Notes under the pieces: generated by a model
What the model saw: only the letters and a program-made list of their open reading frames with translations
Databases searched by the model: none
What the model was told of the DNA's origin: nothing
Position numbers and translations under genes: made by a program
Part shown: piece by piece, positions 45,811 to 58,193 of the stretch
How positions within the stretch are numbered: the stretch's first letter is position 1
Layout of the letters: each line of letters opens with the position of its first letter
Assembly (NCBI GenBank): GCA_029490685.1
Contig: CM055957.1
Location: 69,269,294 to 69,333,293, forward strand
Source: Schizonepeta tenuifolia
Lineage: Eukaryota; Streptophyta; Magnoliopsida; Lamiales; Lamiaceae
Direction: 5' to 3'
Length of the DNA: 64,000 nt

Positions 45811-47297
45811 TGTTGGGAAATTTATTAGTAAGAGTTTTGATGAATTCCGAAACCAACTGACCCCAACCGAGTAGATGTTGCCAGAACCTAATGTTAGTAG
45901 GTAGGCTCGCTGTTTGAGCATTGTTAAGATTTTATCTTTACAGGACTCCAGCTGAAGATGGCAATATGGCATCACTCGGACAGAACATCAGTTGTTAGAA
46001 AAACAACTGAGCGTTCATCAGATGAGAAGCAGTAAAGGGGAAGAGAACATCAGATGAAAGAAAGCCATCTGAGCGTTCGAACCCAACTGATCAAATACAA
46101 GGAAGACAACTGAGTGTTCAATTTCAGAACATCAGTTGTAGAACTCAACCGAGAAGATCAACAGCTTTGAAGATGAAGTCAGTTGAGAGTTCAACTGTTA
46201 GTTGTCAGATAAGAACATCGACTGAAGAACAAGTTAGTTGAAGATCGAAAGTCTTAACCGACCACTCCTTGTTGGAAGTCTGTTGTTAAGATTTGAATTT
46301 AAAAAAGGAAGTCACGTGAGGGTTTGACCGTTCAGTCATTACCCCATTTGGCCCAATACAAGGCTATCTCAGATGGAAAGCAGATGAGCACAGATGCCAT
46401 ATCGGGAAAGTCTGCAGAGATGAGAGACAAGCCATCGCTTTCAAAGAACAGAGATCAACAGCTCCTCCAACGGCTAGTTGATACTCTCCGCCTATAAATA
46501 GAGGCCTTCATTCATTCGAAGAGAAGATAAAACACACACGCGAGAAGAAACCAGAGCAAAAGAAAGAGCAATATTCTTCATGAGATGAACTGAATTTAAT
46601 CTCTTAGAACATCACTTGTTGAGAGTTCTAGAGTTAGTTAGTTTTTGTGTCTTTAGATCGAACCTTGAGAACATCACTTAGTGAGAGTTCGTAGAGAGTT
46701 AGATCATAGCTCATTTCACGTTCGAGCTTTTAGTTGGAACCCCATTTTCTTTCACCTGAAAAGGTTTAGGATCCTACTCTTCCCGCAACTGAGTAGATAG
46801 GTTGTTTAGTACCCGAAAACTAAACTGTAAGGTTGATAAGTACCTGCAAACTTATCCTTAACGGTTGCTCAGCCCGCGTAAGCTGAGTGGTTTGTCCAGA
46901 AGAATTTGGACAGAGTTGTGTGGACTCACAACTCCCCATGGACGTAGGAGTGTTATATCCGAACCACGTTAATTCTCTGTGTGCTTGTGTTTTTCTTTAT
47001 TCAGTTATTTCTTGCATTCTCAACTGACTGACTAACCAACATAATAAAACCTCATCTGTGCATTCTCAACTGTTTTGGTTTTTGACCAACCGTTCATAAA
47101 AGCGTGAGTTGTTATACGAGTTTAATTTCCACCACATTCCGCACAACACCACTCTTCCAGCTGAGGTTGCCTACTCAGCTGATAGATTCCAACTGAGTCT
47201 TTTTACTCGGTTGAAGTATTTTTCAGGAGTTTAGTTTTAAAATCCTAACTGGTGTATTCCCCCCCCCATACACCAGTAACTCGTATCGGGACCATCA
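45811..47297 (+). repeat. 5' LTR of the Copia element
   Basis: 1,487 bp, TGTTGGGAAATTT...GGGACCATCA. TATA box CTATAAATAGAGG at 46492-46504. The U3 half is crowded with CAACTG/CAGTTG and CAACCGA words. It ends with a C9 run and the same terminus as the partial LTR at 9416-10073. Against the 563 visible bases of the 3' LTR I count 15 substitutions (about 2.7 percent), mostly transitions. Confidence 0.95.
46492..46504 (+). promoter_or_regulatory. TATA box of the Copia LTR promoter
   Basis: CTATAAATAGAGG in the 5' LTR, about 800 bases before the LTR end. This predicts R-U5 starting near 46525. Confidence 0.75.
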
Positions 47298-47299
47298 AG

Positions 47300-47312
47300 T
47301 GGTATCAGAGCA
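47300..47312 (+). other. Primer-binding site, initiator Met tRNA
   Basis: TGGTATCAGAGCA two bases after the LTR end, complementary to the 3' end of plant initiator methionine tRNA, the usual primer for Copia elements. Confidence 0.92.
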
Positions 47313-47447
47313 GTGGTTCAAAAGACTGCTGACTTTGTTTCACAAGGTGTGAATTCGAGAAAGTTTCTTCAGTGGTCAACTAAACAGATTTTTTTTATTC
47401 ACGCTAGTGCATATTTGCTTGCATATTTGTTCTGTTGTTGTGTGCAG

Positions 47448-49950
47448 ATGGACGTCAAGGACAAGATCGTTGTCATATTCTCGGTAGTAAATTATACATC
47501 CTGGAGGACACGGATGAAGAAGATCTTACTGTCGAAGCATCATAGGATGCAACAAGTACTCTCTTCCGGACCGATCATCATCAAAGAAAGAATAGCTTGC
47601 ACTCCTACAAATCCCAACGATGGGGATACAGTTGTGGAGTTTGTGGAGAAGCAGCCGGAAGACTACACTCCAGAGGAAGCCAGGGTGAGCCAGTTGGATA
47701 TCTGGGCTCAAAGCACGATTATGTCCACTGTTGGACAAGATTATCTCCCTTGGATTGAAGAGTGTGAGGCTGCCAAAGAAATGTGGGATATCCTGGCATC
47801 GCTGAGTGAAGGAAGCGATGAGACGAAGGAGAACAAGTTCTCACATGAATGCCAAGACTTCGACAACTTTTGTCTGAAGACAGATGAAACAATTGATCAG
47901 CTAGAGCTCCGGTTTATGGACATCCTCAGAAGAATCCAGTCCATCCGAAGAGGAAAATACACACTAAGAGAAATCAATCTCAAAGTGTTGCAAGCTTTAC
48001 CGGCTGAGTGTGATACTTTCACCAATATCCACGAGAGCCGAGCTGACCTTGGTGAAATGGGAACTGAAAGATTGTTCTCAATCTTAAAGGGAAATGAGTA
48101 TAAGGTGAATCGAAGAAGATCTCAGTCCTCGGTTCAGACGAGTCGACTTGAGGATGTTGGTTTAGCCTCAAAGTGAGATGCTCTTCGAGCTAACTACTCC
48201 AAATCGAGAACATCGAGGCCAACCAGATCAGCTGACACAACTGCAAAGGAGCCAAGCAGAGAGGAACTGCAACAGAACATTGCAGCCCTGTCAAAGAAAC
48301 TAGCCGACATGGACACTCGGTTCGGGAAATACAAAAGATTCTACAAATCCAACGAACTCGAGACAGTTCAAAGCCTGTGACCAACGGTTGCTTTGAATGC
48401 GGCAAGGAAGGACACTTCAAAGCTGACTGTCCAGACCTTTCAAAGAAAGGGAGAGAAGCTATGAGGGCCAAGCAAGCTAGAAAGAACAAGGCCATGGTAG
48501 CAGAAGAAGCAGCTGACGACATGGACATCTTCACTGACACTGAAGATGAGGATGAGCTGACTTCTACCAACAACGCCATCAGTCAGGATCAATGCCTCAT
48601 GGCACTTGGAACCGACCAAGAGGATACTGAGGTACACTCTAATCCTGCTAAGTTAAATTCTTTCAATACTTCTAACATGCAGGAATCTCTGGACGAAGAG
48701 TTGGAACCCTCCTGGAGTGACTTTCAAGAACTCAGTGAGAAGCTGCATCACCAATCGGTTGAGTTTAAGAGTCTTCAAGCTCAGTTCGCCAAACTTGAAG
48801 ATTCCTTAACCGAAAAGGACGATCTGATCAAGAGCCAAACCGAGGAGATTGAGAATCTTAAGAGTCAACTGAACGAGGCTAAGGCTCCAACTGATGAGGA
48901 GTTGACGAAGCAGATCATGGAGCAACAAGATCAGTTGAAAAATCAAGAGGCTCAGATCGACCAGCTTATAAAGAAGTCAGATAGACAAACTGAGTAGATA
49001 ACTGTCCTCCTCAAGGAGTTGCAAACTGAGAAGGATAATCTAATTAAGCCGTATCATTCATCCAAGATCATAGAGAATCTTATTAGTTACAGTAGACAGA
49101 TGGATGACGTGTCAGGACTCGGTTATGATGTGATTAAAGATAGTGGAATTCCTCCAGCAACCTTCATCAAAGCTGTTGAGGTCAAGACTGTCGAACCGAA
49201 CACAGTGGAACCTGAGTCACCACAAAGTAATTCAACCTCCGTTTCTCAGCAAGCTCAACCGACCAAGGCAACCACAACTAAGAAGGGAAAAGGAACAGTA
49301 GATGAAGGACAGAATGTTCCATCGGTTGGGGTATCAACCGAGGGGGAATGTTCCAAAAGTCAGAAGAGAAATCAGAGGTGTCGAAGACATAATCGCAACC
49401 AAACTCAGAATCAGAACCGACCTCTGCATCAACCTCAGAGTCAACATCAGAAAGAATGGAACCGACCATAGAACCAACAAGGGTTCAATCATCTGAATCA
49501 ACAGCGGTTCCAACATCAGTTCAACCAAAGGTTCCAACCGAGTCAACCAATGAGGAACAGGTCGAACAACTGGAGATATTCATGCCATAATATAAATCAC
49601 CAACAAGGCATGAACAACTACAGACAACACTCAGGGAGTTGGAATCAGAATCAGCCACAAAGATTCCAACATGGCGTTCGATCATCCAGACAAATCAAAT
49701 AGGATATAAATCGCCATCAAAACAGGGAGAAAGCCTCACCTCCGAAAGTTCAGCATGGGAGAAATCCAACTCCTCCCAAGAAACAAAACATCACTACTAA
49801 CAACAAGCCTAAGGATAACCGAGGTGTTGTTATAGTTGATGATGAAGGAAAAGTGATCTGGAATGATAAATCCATCCGAGTATACAGGGAAAAGCGACAC
49901 ACAGTTCCAGGGAGAACTGGTTCTAACCCTCCAGGACCCAACTAAAATTG
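47448..49950 (+). pseudogene. Copia gag, broken
   Basis: ATG at 47448 (MDVKDKIVVIFSVVNYTSW) starts a UBN2-type gag with SWRTRMKKILLSKHH, AQSTIMSTVGQDYLPWIE and NFCLKTDETIDQLELRFMDI. A TGA lies at 48174-48176, and the same frame runs on through a coiled coil. A frame change near 48375 leads to the zinc knuckle CFECGKEGHFKADC. Then come an acidic stretch and a Glu/Gln/Leu coiled coil (LTEKDDLIKSQTEEIENLKS), TAG at 48995, more coiled coil, and a Gln/Asn/Arg-rich linker with further stops (49469, 49696). Gag packages RNA and forms the particle. The long C-terminal extension after the knuckle is typical of Sireviruses. Confidence 0.85.
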
Positions 49951-50019
49951 GGGACCTAAGCGAGTTTCTCTTTGCAGGTACAGGAGAAATAGCTGAGGAA
50001 GAATAAAACGTCTGCTACA

Positions 50020-51087
50020 ATGTGGGTGATGGACAGTGGATGCTCGAAACACATGACGAATCTGAAGGATTTGCTTGGAAGTTTCGTGGAGAAAGAAGGT
50101 CCATCAGTTACTTTTGGTGATAACTCAAAAGGGTACACCAGAGGTTACGGTACCCTTGAAACCAATCATGTTTCGATTTCTAATGTTTCTTATGTTGATG
50201 GATTGAAGCATAACTTGCTCTCCATCAGCCAATTCTGTGATAATGGTTTCTCTGTCAAGTTTGATGCATAGGGTTGCAGGGTTAAAGATGTCGGATCAAA
50301 GCAGGTCATATTGTTGGGAAATCGATCCCCAACCGGAAATGTCTACTATGCTGACTGGAACAGTAGTCTTCCTGACACCCGCATGCTATCAAAGAGCAGT
50401 TCAGATGTGAGCTGGCTTTGGCACAAAAGGCTCAACCATCTGAACTTCAAGACAATGAACCGACTCGCCAGACAAGAACATGCAAGAGGCATACCAAACC
50501 AAGTGTTTTCAACAACACATATCTGCAGTGCATGCCAGTTGGGAAAGCTCGCTAGATCCTCCTTCCGGTTGAAATCAACTCCCTCAACCGACCGAGTGTT
50601 ACAGCTGATCCATATGGATCTCTTCGGGCCAGTTACACCCAAGAGCATGAACGTGAACGAGTACACCCTGGTTGTAACTGATGACTACTCAAGATATACG
50701 TGGACCATCTTCATGCGCCACAAGAGTGAAACCCGAGATGAGCTACCCAAGCTAATGGATCGGATATCAAATCAACAAGAGATGAAGATCATTTCTATCC
50801 GATCAGATCGAGGAACTGAGTTTCTAAATGAAACCATCATCGAGTACTGCGAGAAGCATGGAATTACCCATCAAACATCAGCCGCGCGTACTCCGCAACA
50901 GAATGGAGTAGCTGAGCGAAGGAACAGAACGCTAAAGGATGCAGCTACATCCATATTAACCAGCTCAGCTCTGCCAAAGAGATTTTGGGCTGAGGCCATA
51001 AACACTGCATGCTACACTCAGAACCGGTCTCTTCTGACCAAGCGGTTGGGAAAGACACCATACGAGCTATGGAGATGCAGGAAGTAA
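50020..51087 (+). pseudogene. Copia protease and integrase region, broken
   Basis: Protease: MWVMDSGCSKHMTNL with the D-S-G active site near 50035, ending at TAG 50269-50271. The same frame then enters the gag-pre-integrase zinc finger (WLWHKRLNHLNF, ICSACQLGK). The integrase core follows: MDLFGPVTP, VTDDYSRYTW, IRSDRGTEF and GVAERRNRTLKDA, the D, D and E signature blocks. The frame stops at 51085-51087; two more stops follow before the linker at 51247. Protease cleaves the polyprotein and integrase inserts cDNA. Confidence 0.9.
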
Positions 51088-51246
51088 GATATTTCTTATT
51101 TTCGTGTATTTAGTTATAAGTGTTATATTCACAACAATGGGAAGACTCAGTTGAAAACTTTTGATGCCAAAGCTTCGAAAGACATATTTCTCTGATATGC
51201 CGCTCGGATCAAGACTTATAGAGTTTTCAACAATAGCTCTCGTGTT

Positions 51247-53391
51247 GTGAAGATAACACCTCATGTTAGTTTTGATGAATCTACTTTTGAGTGCAGGGAA
51301 CAGGCTAAAGGACAACAGGGCAATTCACAAGTTCCACCTGTTCTCACCAGATCACAAGCTCTAAGGGAAAAGAATCTAGCTGAACCACTGGTATGGGCAA
51401 CCGAGGATGAGGATCCATACTCCTCTGAAGATGAATGCGAAGATCCAAGCTCATCTCAATGGGGAACTCCAACTGATGCCCCTCCAACTGCATCAGCATC
51501 TGAAGCTCAACCAAGTCCAGTTCAAAATAATATCAATGTTGAGGATCCAGACTCAACAGCTGATCAATCACCAGCTCTGAAGAATCCAACTCAGATCACG
51601 GAACAGCCACAGTTGGAAGAAGAAGGAAGACGCAACCGAAGATGGTATGAAGTTCATTCCACTAACAACATCATCGGAGATCCAACCGAAGGTGTTCGTA
51701 CAAGAAGCAGAGTTGCGACTCAGGATTCAACCGAGGAAGATTCCAACACTTATGCCCAATATACTGATGAGTTGGCAGTTCTAGAGGAGTTCGAGTAAGC
51801 TGGAGATGTTGCCATGATTTCTTGCTTTGTAGCTGATGTGCCAGAACCGAAGAACGTTGTGGAAGCTCTCAACTGTGTTCACTGGACAACAACCATGCAA
51901 GAAGAACTGAATGAGTTTCTACGCAACTGCGTATGGGAGTTGGTAGAAAGACCAAGTGGTGTCAAGGTGATTGGATTGAAGTGGATTTTCAAAAACAAGA
52001 GAGATGTCATAGGTTTCATAGTGAGGAATAAGGCAAGGTTGGTAGCTCAAGGATATTGCCAACAAGAAGGAATCGATTTCGAGGACTCCTTTGCGCCGGT
52101 TGCAAGGCTGGAAGCCATCCGAATCTTTCTAGCCTATGCCGCACATCACAAATTCAAGGTGTATCAGATGGATGTGAAGTGTGCATTCCTCAACGGAGAT
52201 ATCAAGGAAGATGTATATGTTGAACAACCTCCTGGTTTTGAGACTGGAGATGGAAGAGTGTACAAGTTGAACAAAGCTATCTATGGACTAAAGCAAGCGC
52301 CAAGGGCTTGGTATGACACTCTTTGTGGTTTTCTTCTGAACTCGGGTTTCAAACGAGGGTCAGTTGACAAAACCCTATTCACCATCAAAGTTGGAGATGA
52401 CATTCTTGTTGTGCAAATCTATGTTGACGACATCATATTCGGTTCTAAGTCGGAGGAACTGTGTGAAAAATTTTCAAACCTCATGAAGGAGAAGTTCGAG
52501 ATGTCGATGATGGGCGAGATGAATTATTTTCTTGGACTACAAGTGAAGCAGTCAGAAAAGGGCATCTTCATCAATCAGTCCAAATATACAAAAGAGCTCA
52601 TCACCAAATTCGGATTGCAGACAAGCAAGACAACAAGGATCCCAATGAATACTAACTGGAAGATTGGACCTGGAACTGAAGGAAAGCTCGTGGATGCCAG
52701 CAAGTATAGAGGGATCATCGGTTCTTTGCTATATCTAACTGCCAGCCGGCCAGACATATCATACGCAGTTGGAGTGTGTGCTCGATTCCAAGTTCAACCA
52801 AGGGAAGCACACATGTTGGCAGCAAAGAACATCATCAAGTATCTGAAGGGAACTGTTAATGTTGGATTGTGGTATCCAACTGACGACAATATCCAACTGA
52901 CCGGATACTCAGATGCGGACTTAGCCGGAGATCGGTTGGACAGGAAGTCTACTTCTGGACACTGTCAGTTCATGGGAAGCAAGCTGGTTTCATGGTTCTC
53001 CAAGAAACAAGCATGTGTTGCTACTTCTACAACCGAATAAGAGTATATAGCTGCCGGAAGCTGTTGCATGCAAGTGTTGTGGCTGAAGCAACAACTGAGA
53101 GATTATGAAGTCGTAACTGGACAGGTTCCCATTCATTGTGATAGCTCGAGTGCCATAGCTATCTCTTTGAATCCTGTTCACCACTCTCGGACGAAGCATA
53201 TCGATATCCGTCATCATTTTATCCGAGATCATATTGAGAAGAAGGATGTATCCATGGAGAAGATTCCAACTGAGATTCAGAGAGCTGATATCTTCACTAA
53301 ACCTCTAGCCGAAGCGCAGTTCAAAATGCTATGTGATTTACTTGGATTGTTAGATCCATCAGATGAGGAGTCAACTGGGGAACAGAGATAG
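51247..53391 (+). pseudogene. Copia integrase tail, reverse transcriptase and RNase H, broken
   Basis: 51247-51798 is the acidic, Ser/Thr/Pro-rich linker, with TAA at its end. 51814-53040 is RT: WKWIFKNK-type entry (LKWIFKNKRD), RNKARLVAQGYCQQ, FAPVARLEAIR, QMDVKCAFLNGDI, AIYGLKQAPRAWYDTL and the catalytic YVDDIIFGS near 52420. RNase H starts with GYSDADLAGD, is interrupted by TAA at 53038-53040, and continues in frame with EYIAAGSC, HCDSSSAIAI, RTKHIDIRHHFIR and IFTKPLAEAQF to TAG 53389-53391. Domains are complete apart from the point stops. Confidence 0.93.
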
Positions 53392-54007
53392 ATATCCATC
53401 TGAGGGGGAAGCTCAGATGAAGGGGGAATCTCAGATGCGGATCGCGAACTGATGACATCAGACGTCAGCTGAACAGACGAACTCGAGTCAGCTGATGGTA
53501 TGCTGCAACATGGGAACTCAGCTGATTTCGACATCAGCTGGCAGGTAACATTTATGACTAAAGGTGATATGTTCTTAAATGAGAATGTTTGAAATAAATT
53601 CAAACATTCCTGAACTAGTCAGTTACATTAAAAATAGCCATCATGTCGCATTAAGTGTAAAGTACGGCTGAACATCCATAGCCTACTTTATAGTGCGACT
53701 GGGCTGACAAGATAAACTGTACACCTTCTCACGCGCTGGTTGGAACTCGAATCAAAACGTCAAGTCAAAGATAGTCAACAGTCGCGTAATCTCAGCCGTT
53801 GATGGATTCGCGCCATTTAACCCCAGCCGTCGATTTCATCCGAGTCAAAGACCTATATAAGGCGAAAAATCAGGAAGAAATCTCCTACTTTCCTCATTCG
53901 TGCATATCTGATTTAACTATTCATCGTCTTCCCAGTTTCTGCCTAACCCATTTCTGCAAAAGATTATCTTTCCTTTCTTCTATATATTCTCTTTGCAGTG
54001 ATCACAA
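53392..54007 (+). other. Noncoding spacer between Copia pol and the second coding region
   Basis: About 600 bases with repeated CAGCTGA, CAACTGG and CATCAG words and two internal purine runs (GAGGGGGAAG, GAAGGGGGAAT). A TATATAAGG box at about 53853 and the CT-rich stretch after it (53930-54000) could be a subgenomic promoter or leader for the next ORF; this is inference. Confidence 0.45.
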
Positions 54008-55767
54008 ATGGCACCAAAGAGTAAGAGAATGGCTTCATCCGGACCATCCCTAGTACCTACCACTTATGAAGAATTGTTCGATATGTTAGTATCGAAGATA
54101 CACTTCGAGCACATCCTCTCCGATGAGGATCTGGAGTCACCGGTCTTGGCCCCGCTCGCAAACACACTCTGAGAGAATGGCCTTCTCGAATGGGCCAAGC
54201 TTTGCCCCTCCCACTTGCTCAGGCGACAAGTCGGAGAATTCTACGTCAATCTAGTTCGCCCCCTTGACAGTTCAGAGGGAGTATCTACGGAGGTGTCCTA
54301 CCGACAAAGAGATGTTCCGGCCAGGATGATACGTCGTGTCTCCTTCCCCATCGACGTTTCTGATGTCCTCCGGTACATCATACCCATCAACCACACCGCC
54401 ACCGAGTTCCTGGAGAATATTACCGACGAGCAGGCGGATGAGTTTCTGCAGGATGCTCTGATCGAGCCGGAAAGGTTAAAGAGCAACATGCAACGGACGA
54501 ACCTGAAGCCGGAACATCGCTTGCTGTTTGATGCTGTGTCAAAGGTGGTGTTCGGTTACAGTGGCGCATTCGGCGACATCAGCCGACCCAAACTGAAGCA
54601 GTTGGTGGCCCTGGAGCACCAACACCAAATCAACTGGTTCCAATATTTCTTGAACCAGTTGATGGTGGAGAAGTCGAAGATCTCTGAGACTACAACTGAG
54701 TCTGGAGAGAAGCTGCTGAGTGTAAAGGGGACACTCAACTTCGGCTGCAAGATCTCTGCCCTCATCTTGCTCGCAACCAAGGACCGCAACATGGTCTGGG
54801 CAGACTGCGAGGAGACGCTGCTGAAGAAGCTGCTGTTGTTCCCGACAGCCAAGAAAGCACAGGAGGTGCTCAGAAGTGTCTAAGGAAAATAGGGAGTCGG
54901 GAAAGACAGCTGAGTCAACAGCTGAGGGGGAACCAGCCGCTGCTCGCCCCGCCAAGTCCAAAGCTACACGCCAACGAGCTGAGTCGGAGAAGGAGTCAGC
55001 TAAGGAACCTACCTAGAAAAAGCTAAGGGTACGGTTCAAGAAGTCGACCAAGAAGGCAGCTGATGTGCCAGCTGATGAGCCAACTGATGTTCCAGCTGAT
55101 GAGTCAGCTGAGGAGCCAGTTGAGGTACCAGCTGAGGAGCCAGCTGAGGAGCAAGCTCCAGCTGAGGAGGAGGCACCGGTTGAGTCAACACCTGCTGAGG
55201 AGCGTTCCGAATCCAGCCGCTCAGCTGAGGCCGCCTCGTTCGAGATCGTCCCTCGAGCCCCCGGAGCTGATGAGGTTGAGGGCATGGAGATGTCGGATGC
55301 ATCCTCCTCATCTGAGGACGTTGAAGATGTTACCACCTCCCCCACGGAAGGAGATAATGCCGTACCGCCCCCAGAGCCTCTCGCTCTTTCTACCCAACTA
55401 GAGCCAGATATTCCGAGCACTCTGCTCGATGCCAACATCGTGACCGCTCCTTCGGCCGATGTTGAGGAAACCATAGAAACCACTCTCCCAACCGAATCCC
55501 AAATTCCGAGCTCTCAGCTCGATGCCGATGTTGCGACCGACTCTTTGACCAACATCGATGAACCTCTTGAACCTGAGCCATATAATCTTACCCCCTCCCC
55601 AATTAATGAAGCGAAGGACCTGCAGGCAGTTGCGCAGGAGCACAAAGGCAGGGTGGCCTACTGCTTTCAAAAGCTGTTAGGCTTGTTCCCTGAGGCTCGC
55701 AACATGCCCATCTTCGCCACTCTGGGAACCGAGCTCTTGTACCAGTTCCACCTGATCTTCAGCCTCT
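54008..55767 (+). pseudogene. Copia post-pol coding region (envelope-position ORF), first part
   Basis: ATG at 54008 begins MAPKSKRMASSGPSLVPTTY, with TGA near 54170 where Arg is expected. An alpha-helical domain follows (LEWAKLCPSHLLRRQVGEFY, then VLRYIIPINHTATEF, HQHQINWFQYFLNQLM and LATKDRNMVWADCEE). It resembles, from memory, the putative plant transposon protein domain often found in this position in Sireviruses. A frame change near 54870 and a TAG at 55012-55014 follow. Then come a basic patch (VRFKKSTKKAA), an acidic Ala-Pro-Glu repeat (55050-55200) and a Ser/Thr/Pro-rich stretch. It is interrupted at FHLIFSL by the Gypsy insertion. No clear signal peptide or membrane span is visible, so an envelope role is unproven. 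Confidence 0.7.
55050..55200 (+). repeat. GCTGA(T/G)GAGCCA coding repeat in the Copia post-pol ORF
   Basis: About ten degenerate 9-15 bp units encoding PADEPTD, PADESAEEP and PAEEPAEEQ. It forms a flexible acidic region between the helical domain and the coiled-coil half. Confidence 0.85.
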
Positions 55768-56211
55768 TGTCACGAACCGAAACTTGAGCCCCTCAAAGTT
55801 TTCTCGCTCGTGCGGTCCTAGACTAGTTCGCCCCGAGACTAGCTAGACAACCTCTCCACCAAGTCACTTGGCTTAAGAAAACAAGAAGGTTTTGAAAGAG
55901 AACTCTTGGAGAATGTTAAGAACTTGTATTGCTTGGATGGTTGCAAATGAATGGCCAAGAGGCCTATTTATACAAGTGTGGGGAGGATCTAGATCCTTCC
56001 ATGCTTCTAGGGAATTCTACATCCTACAAGGTTCTAGAGAGTTTCTACAAGTATCCACATGATTCTAGAGAACTCTACAAGGATCTACAACTATCTATAA
56101 GGATCCACTATCTTCTAGAGTTTTCTACCATAATGTGGATCTTCCAAGACAATTCTAGAGAATTCTAGTTAACCTCACAGTGTTGGACGAGCTAGCGTGC
56201 GGGACGTAACA
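55768..56211 (-). repeat. 3' LTR of the Gypsy element
   Basis: 444 bp. On the minus strand it reads TGTTACGTCCCGC...GTTCGTGACA. It contains many TCTAGAG/CTCTAGA words and a TATAAATAGG box on the minus strand. Confidence 0.95.
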
Positions 56212-56223
56212 TTCTCCCCCACC
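56212..56223 (-). other. Polypurine tract of the Gypsy element
   Basis: GGTGGGGGAGAA on the minus strand immediately before the 3' LTR; the plus-strand DNA primer in LTR elements. Confidence 0.85.
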
Positions 56224-57434
56224 TAAGTCGAAGCCATCCTCGGCGCGACCTTGGCTTGGTATGCTTCAATCTGGTCCCGAAATTGCCACAAGTGCTCTTC
56301 GTGCTCCCAACTACTCTCATTGTCCGGAAGTCCCTTCCATCTCACAAAGTATTCCGTGTAAGGTGAAACATCTCTCCTTCGAATCACTCGGTGTGAGATG
56401 ATCTCTTCAACTTCTTTGTCGAACGAGTTTATCATGGCCGTTGGTGCTCGCTTTGACGTCCCTCGTGTTGGATCCTCTGTGTCTTCATGGTATGGCTTGA
56501 GTTGGCTCACATGGAACACTGGGTGAATTTTCAACTTCGCCGGCAACTCCAAGCGATAGGACACATTCCCAACACGTCGCTCGATCTTGAAAGGACCTTC
56601 ATATCTCCGGATAAGTCCCTTATGCACGGATCGGAAGGCCTTGAATTGTTGAGGGAGCAACTTCACCATCACTCGATCTCCCTCGTTGAACTCGACCGCT
56701 CGTCTCTTAAGGTCTGCCCACTTCTTCATCTTTTTGGCGGCCTTGTCCAAAGAAGCTCGTGCTAAGTCCATCTCTTCGTGAAGTGTCTTGGCAAAAGTGT
56801 ATGCTGACGGACTTTGCCCCGAATACCCCGTTGTTAGGCTTAATGGAGTCGTCGGTTGCCTCCCTGTTGCTAACTCGAACGGACTCCTTCCAGTCGACTC
56901 GCTCTTTTGGAGGTTGTACGAGAATTGCGCTATGTCGAGAAGCTTTGCCCAATCTTTTTGATTTGCGCTCACGAAGTGCCTCAGGTACAACTCCAATAGG
57001 GCATTGACTCGCTCCGTTTGTCCATCCGTTTGCGGATGGAAGCTCGTCGAGTATGCCAAGCTTGACCCCAATAGCTTGAACAACTCGGACCAAAACTTCC
57101 CGGTGAAGCGCGGGTCTCTATCGCTCACGATCGTCTTCGGGATACCCCAATACTTGACTACATGCTTCACGAACAACTTGGCCATGTCTAAGGCCGTCAC
57201 ATCGGGTGGTGCAGGGATGAAAGTGGCATACTTGGAGAATCGATCCACCACCACGATAATCGACCCCCATTCTTCAGACTTGGAAAGGCATGTGATGAAG
57301 TCCATTGACACACTCTCGAACGGGTGCTCCGGGATCGGCAAGGGTTGGAGCAATCCGCCCGGTTGTTGTTGTTCGATCTTGTCTTGTTGACACACAAGAC
57401 ACGTCCGCACATACGCCTCCACATCCTCCCGCAT
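56223..57434 (-). pseudogene. Gypsy integrase core and chromodomain
   Basis: Continues the integrase zinc finger (CLVCQQDKIEQQQPGGLL), then the core: MDFITCLSKSEEWGSIIVVV, RFTGKFWSELFKLLG with SDRDPRF (second Asp) and HPQTDGQTERVNALLE (Glu). The C-terminal part has FNEGDRVMVKLLPQQF and HPVFHVSQLKPYH. A chromodomain at the end (about 56240-56410) shows EIISHRVIRR, YFVRWKGLPDNESSWE and HLWQFRDQIE. The chromodomain is thought to guide chromoviruses to heterochromatin. It is separated from the upstream frame by a single TAG at 57438-57440, probably a Trp codon changed to stop. Confidence 0.93.
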
Positions 57435-57440
57435 CCTAGG

Positions 57441-58190
57441 CTAAAAGTAAGAATTTTCCATGAGTGCCATTGTACGATGCATACCTGGGTGACCGGCCCA
57501 TGTCGAGTCATGACACTCTTTGAGGATGTCTCTCCTCAAGCTTCCCCACTTTGGCACGAACAAGCGATCCCCTTTGGTGAAGAGTAACCCGTCTAGCACC
57601 CAGAATCGCCGAGTCTTGCCCTCCTTGGCAAACTCCATGATGTTTCGTGCCGTCGGGTCCTTGTCCAAGCCTTTTTTTATACGTCCTTTGATGTCGGTCT
57701 CGGCTTGGCTAATTGCGGCAAGCTTCGCCTTCCGGCTCAAGGCATCGGCTACACGATTCGTCACCCCCGGCTTATACTCGAGCGTGTAGTCGAACTCTGC
57801 CAAAAACTCTTGCCATCGTGCTTGCTTTGGCGTCAACTTCTTTTGAGTTTGGAAGTAACTCGTGGCTACATTGTCTGTCTGGACCACGAACTTACTCCCA
57901 AGCAAGTAGTGCCTCCACGTCCGCAAACAATGCACTACCGCCGTCATCTCTTTCTCATGGACCGTGTATCGTCGCTCTGACTTATTGAGTTTCCGACTCT
58001 CGTACGCCACGGGATGCCCCTCTTGCATGAGCACACCTCCAATTGCGTAGTCGGAGGCATCCGTGTGCACCTCGTACTCCTTTGTGTGATCAGGTAGAGC
58101 GAGGACCGGCTCCGATGTCACTGCGGCCTTGAGTCGCTCGAAAGCCTCTTGACACGTCTCGCTCCATGACCACTTTTGAGTCTTCTTCAA
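57441..58190 (-). pseudogene. Gypsy RNase H and integrase zinc-finger region
   Basis: Starts LKK/MKKTQKWSWSETCQEAF right after a stop at about 58191-58193. RNase H has VHTDASDYAIGGVLMQ, YTVHEKEMTAVVHCLRTWRH and the region ending RVADALSRK. The integrase N-terminal HHCC begins with HDSTWAGHPGMHRTMALM and ends at SYF before TAG. The same frame continues on both sides, so only point stops interrupt it. Confidence 0.92.
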
Positions 58191-58193
58191 CAG

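Noticed and set aside
55929..56168. 79-codon frame repeated at 61017-61256
   Set aside because: Duplicated only because it lies in the two LTRs of the Gypsy element, antisense to its promoter.
56040..56170. Heat-shock-element-like GAATTC/TTCTAGAGAA words in the Gypsy LTR
   Set aside because: The spacing does not match alternating nGAAn units (GAA and TTC are adjacent or four bases apart), so a heat-responsive LTR is not supported.
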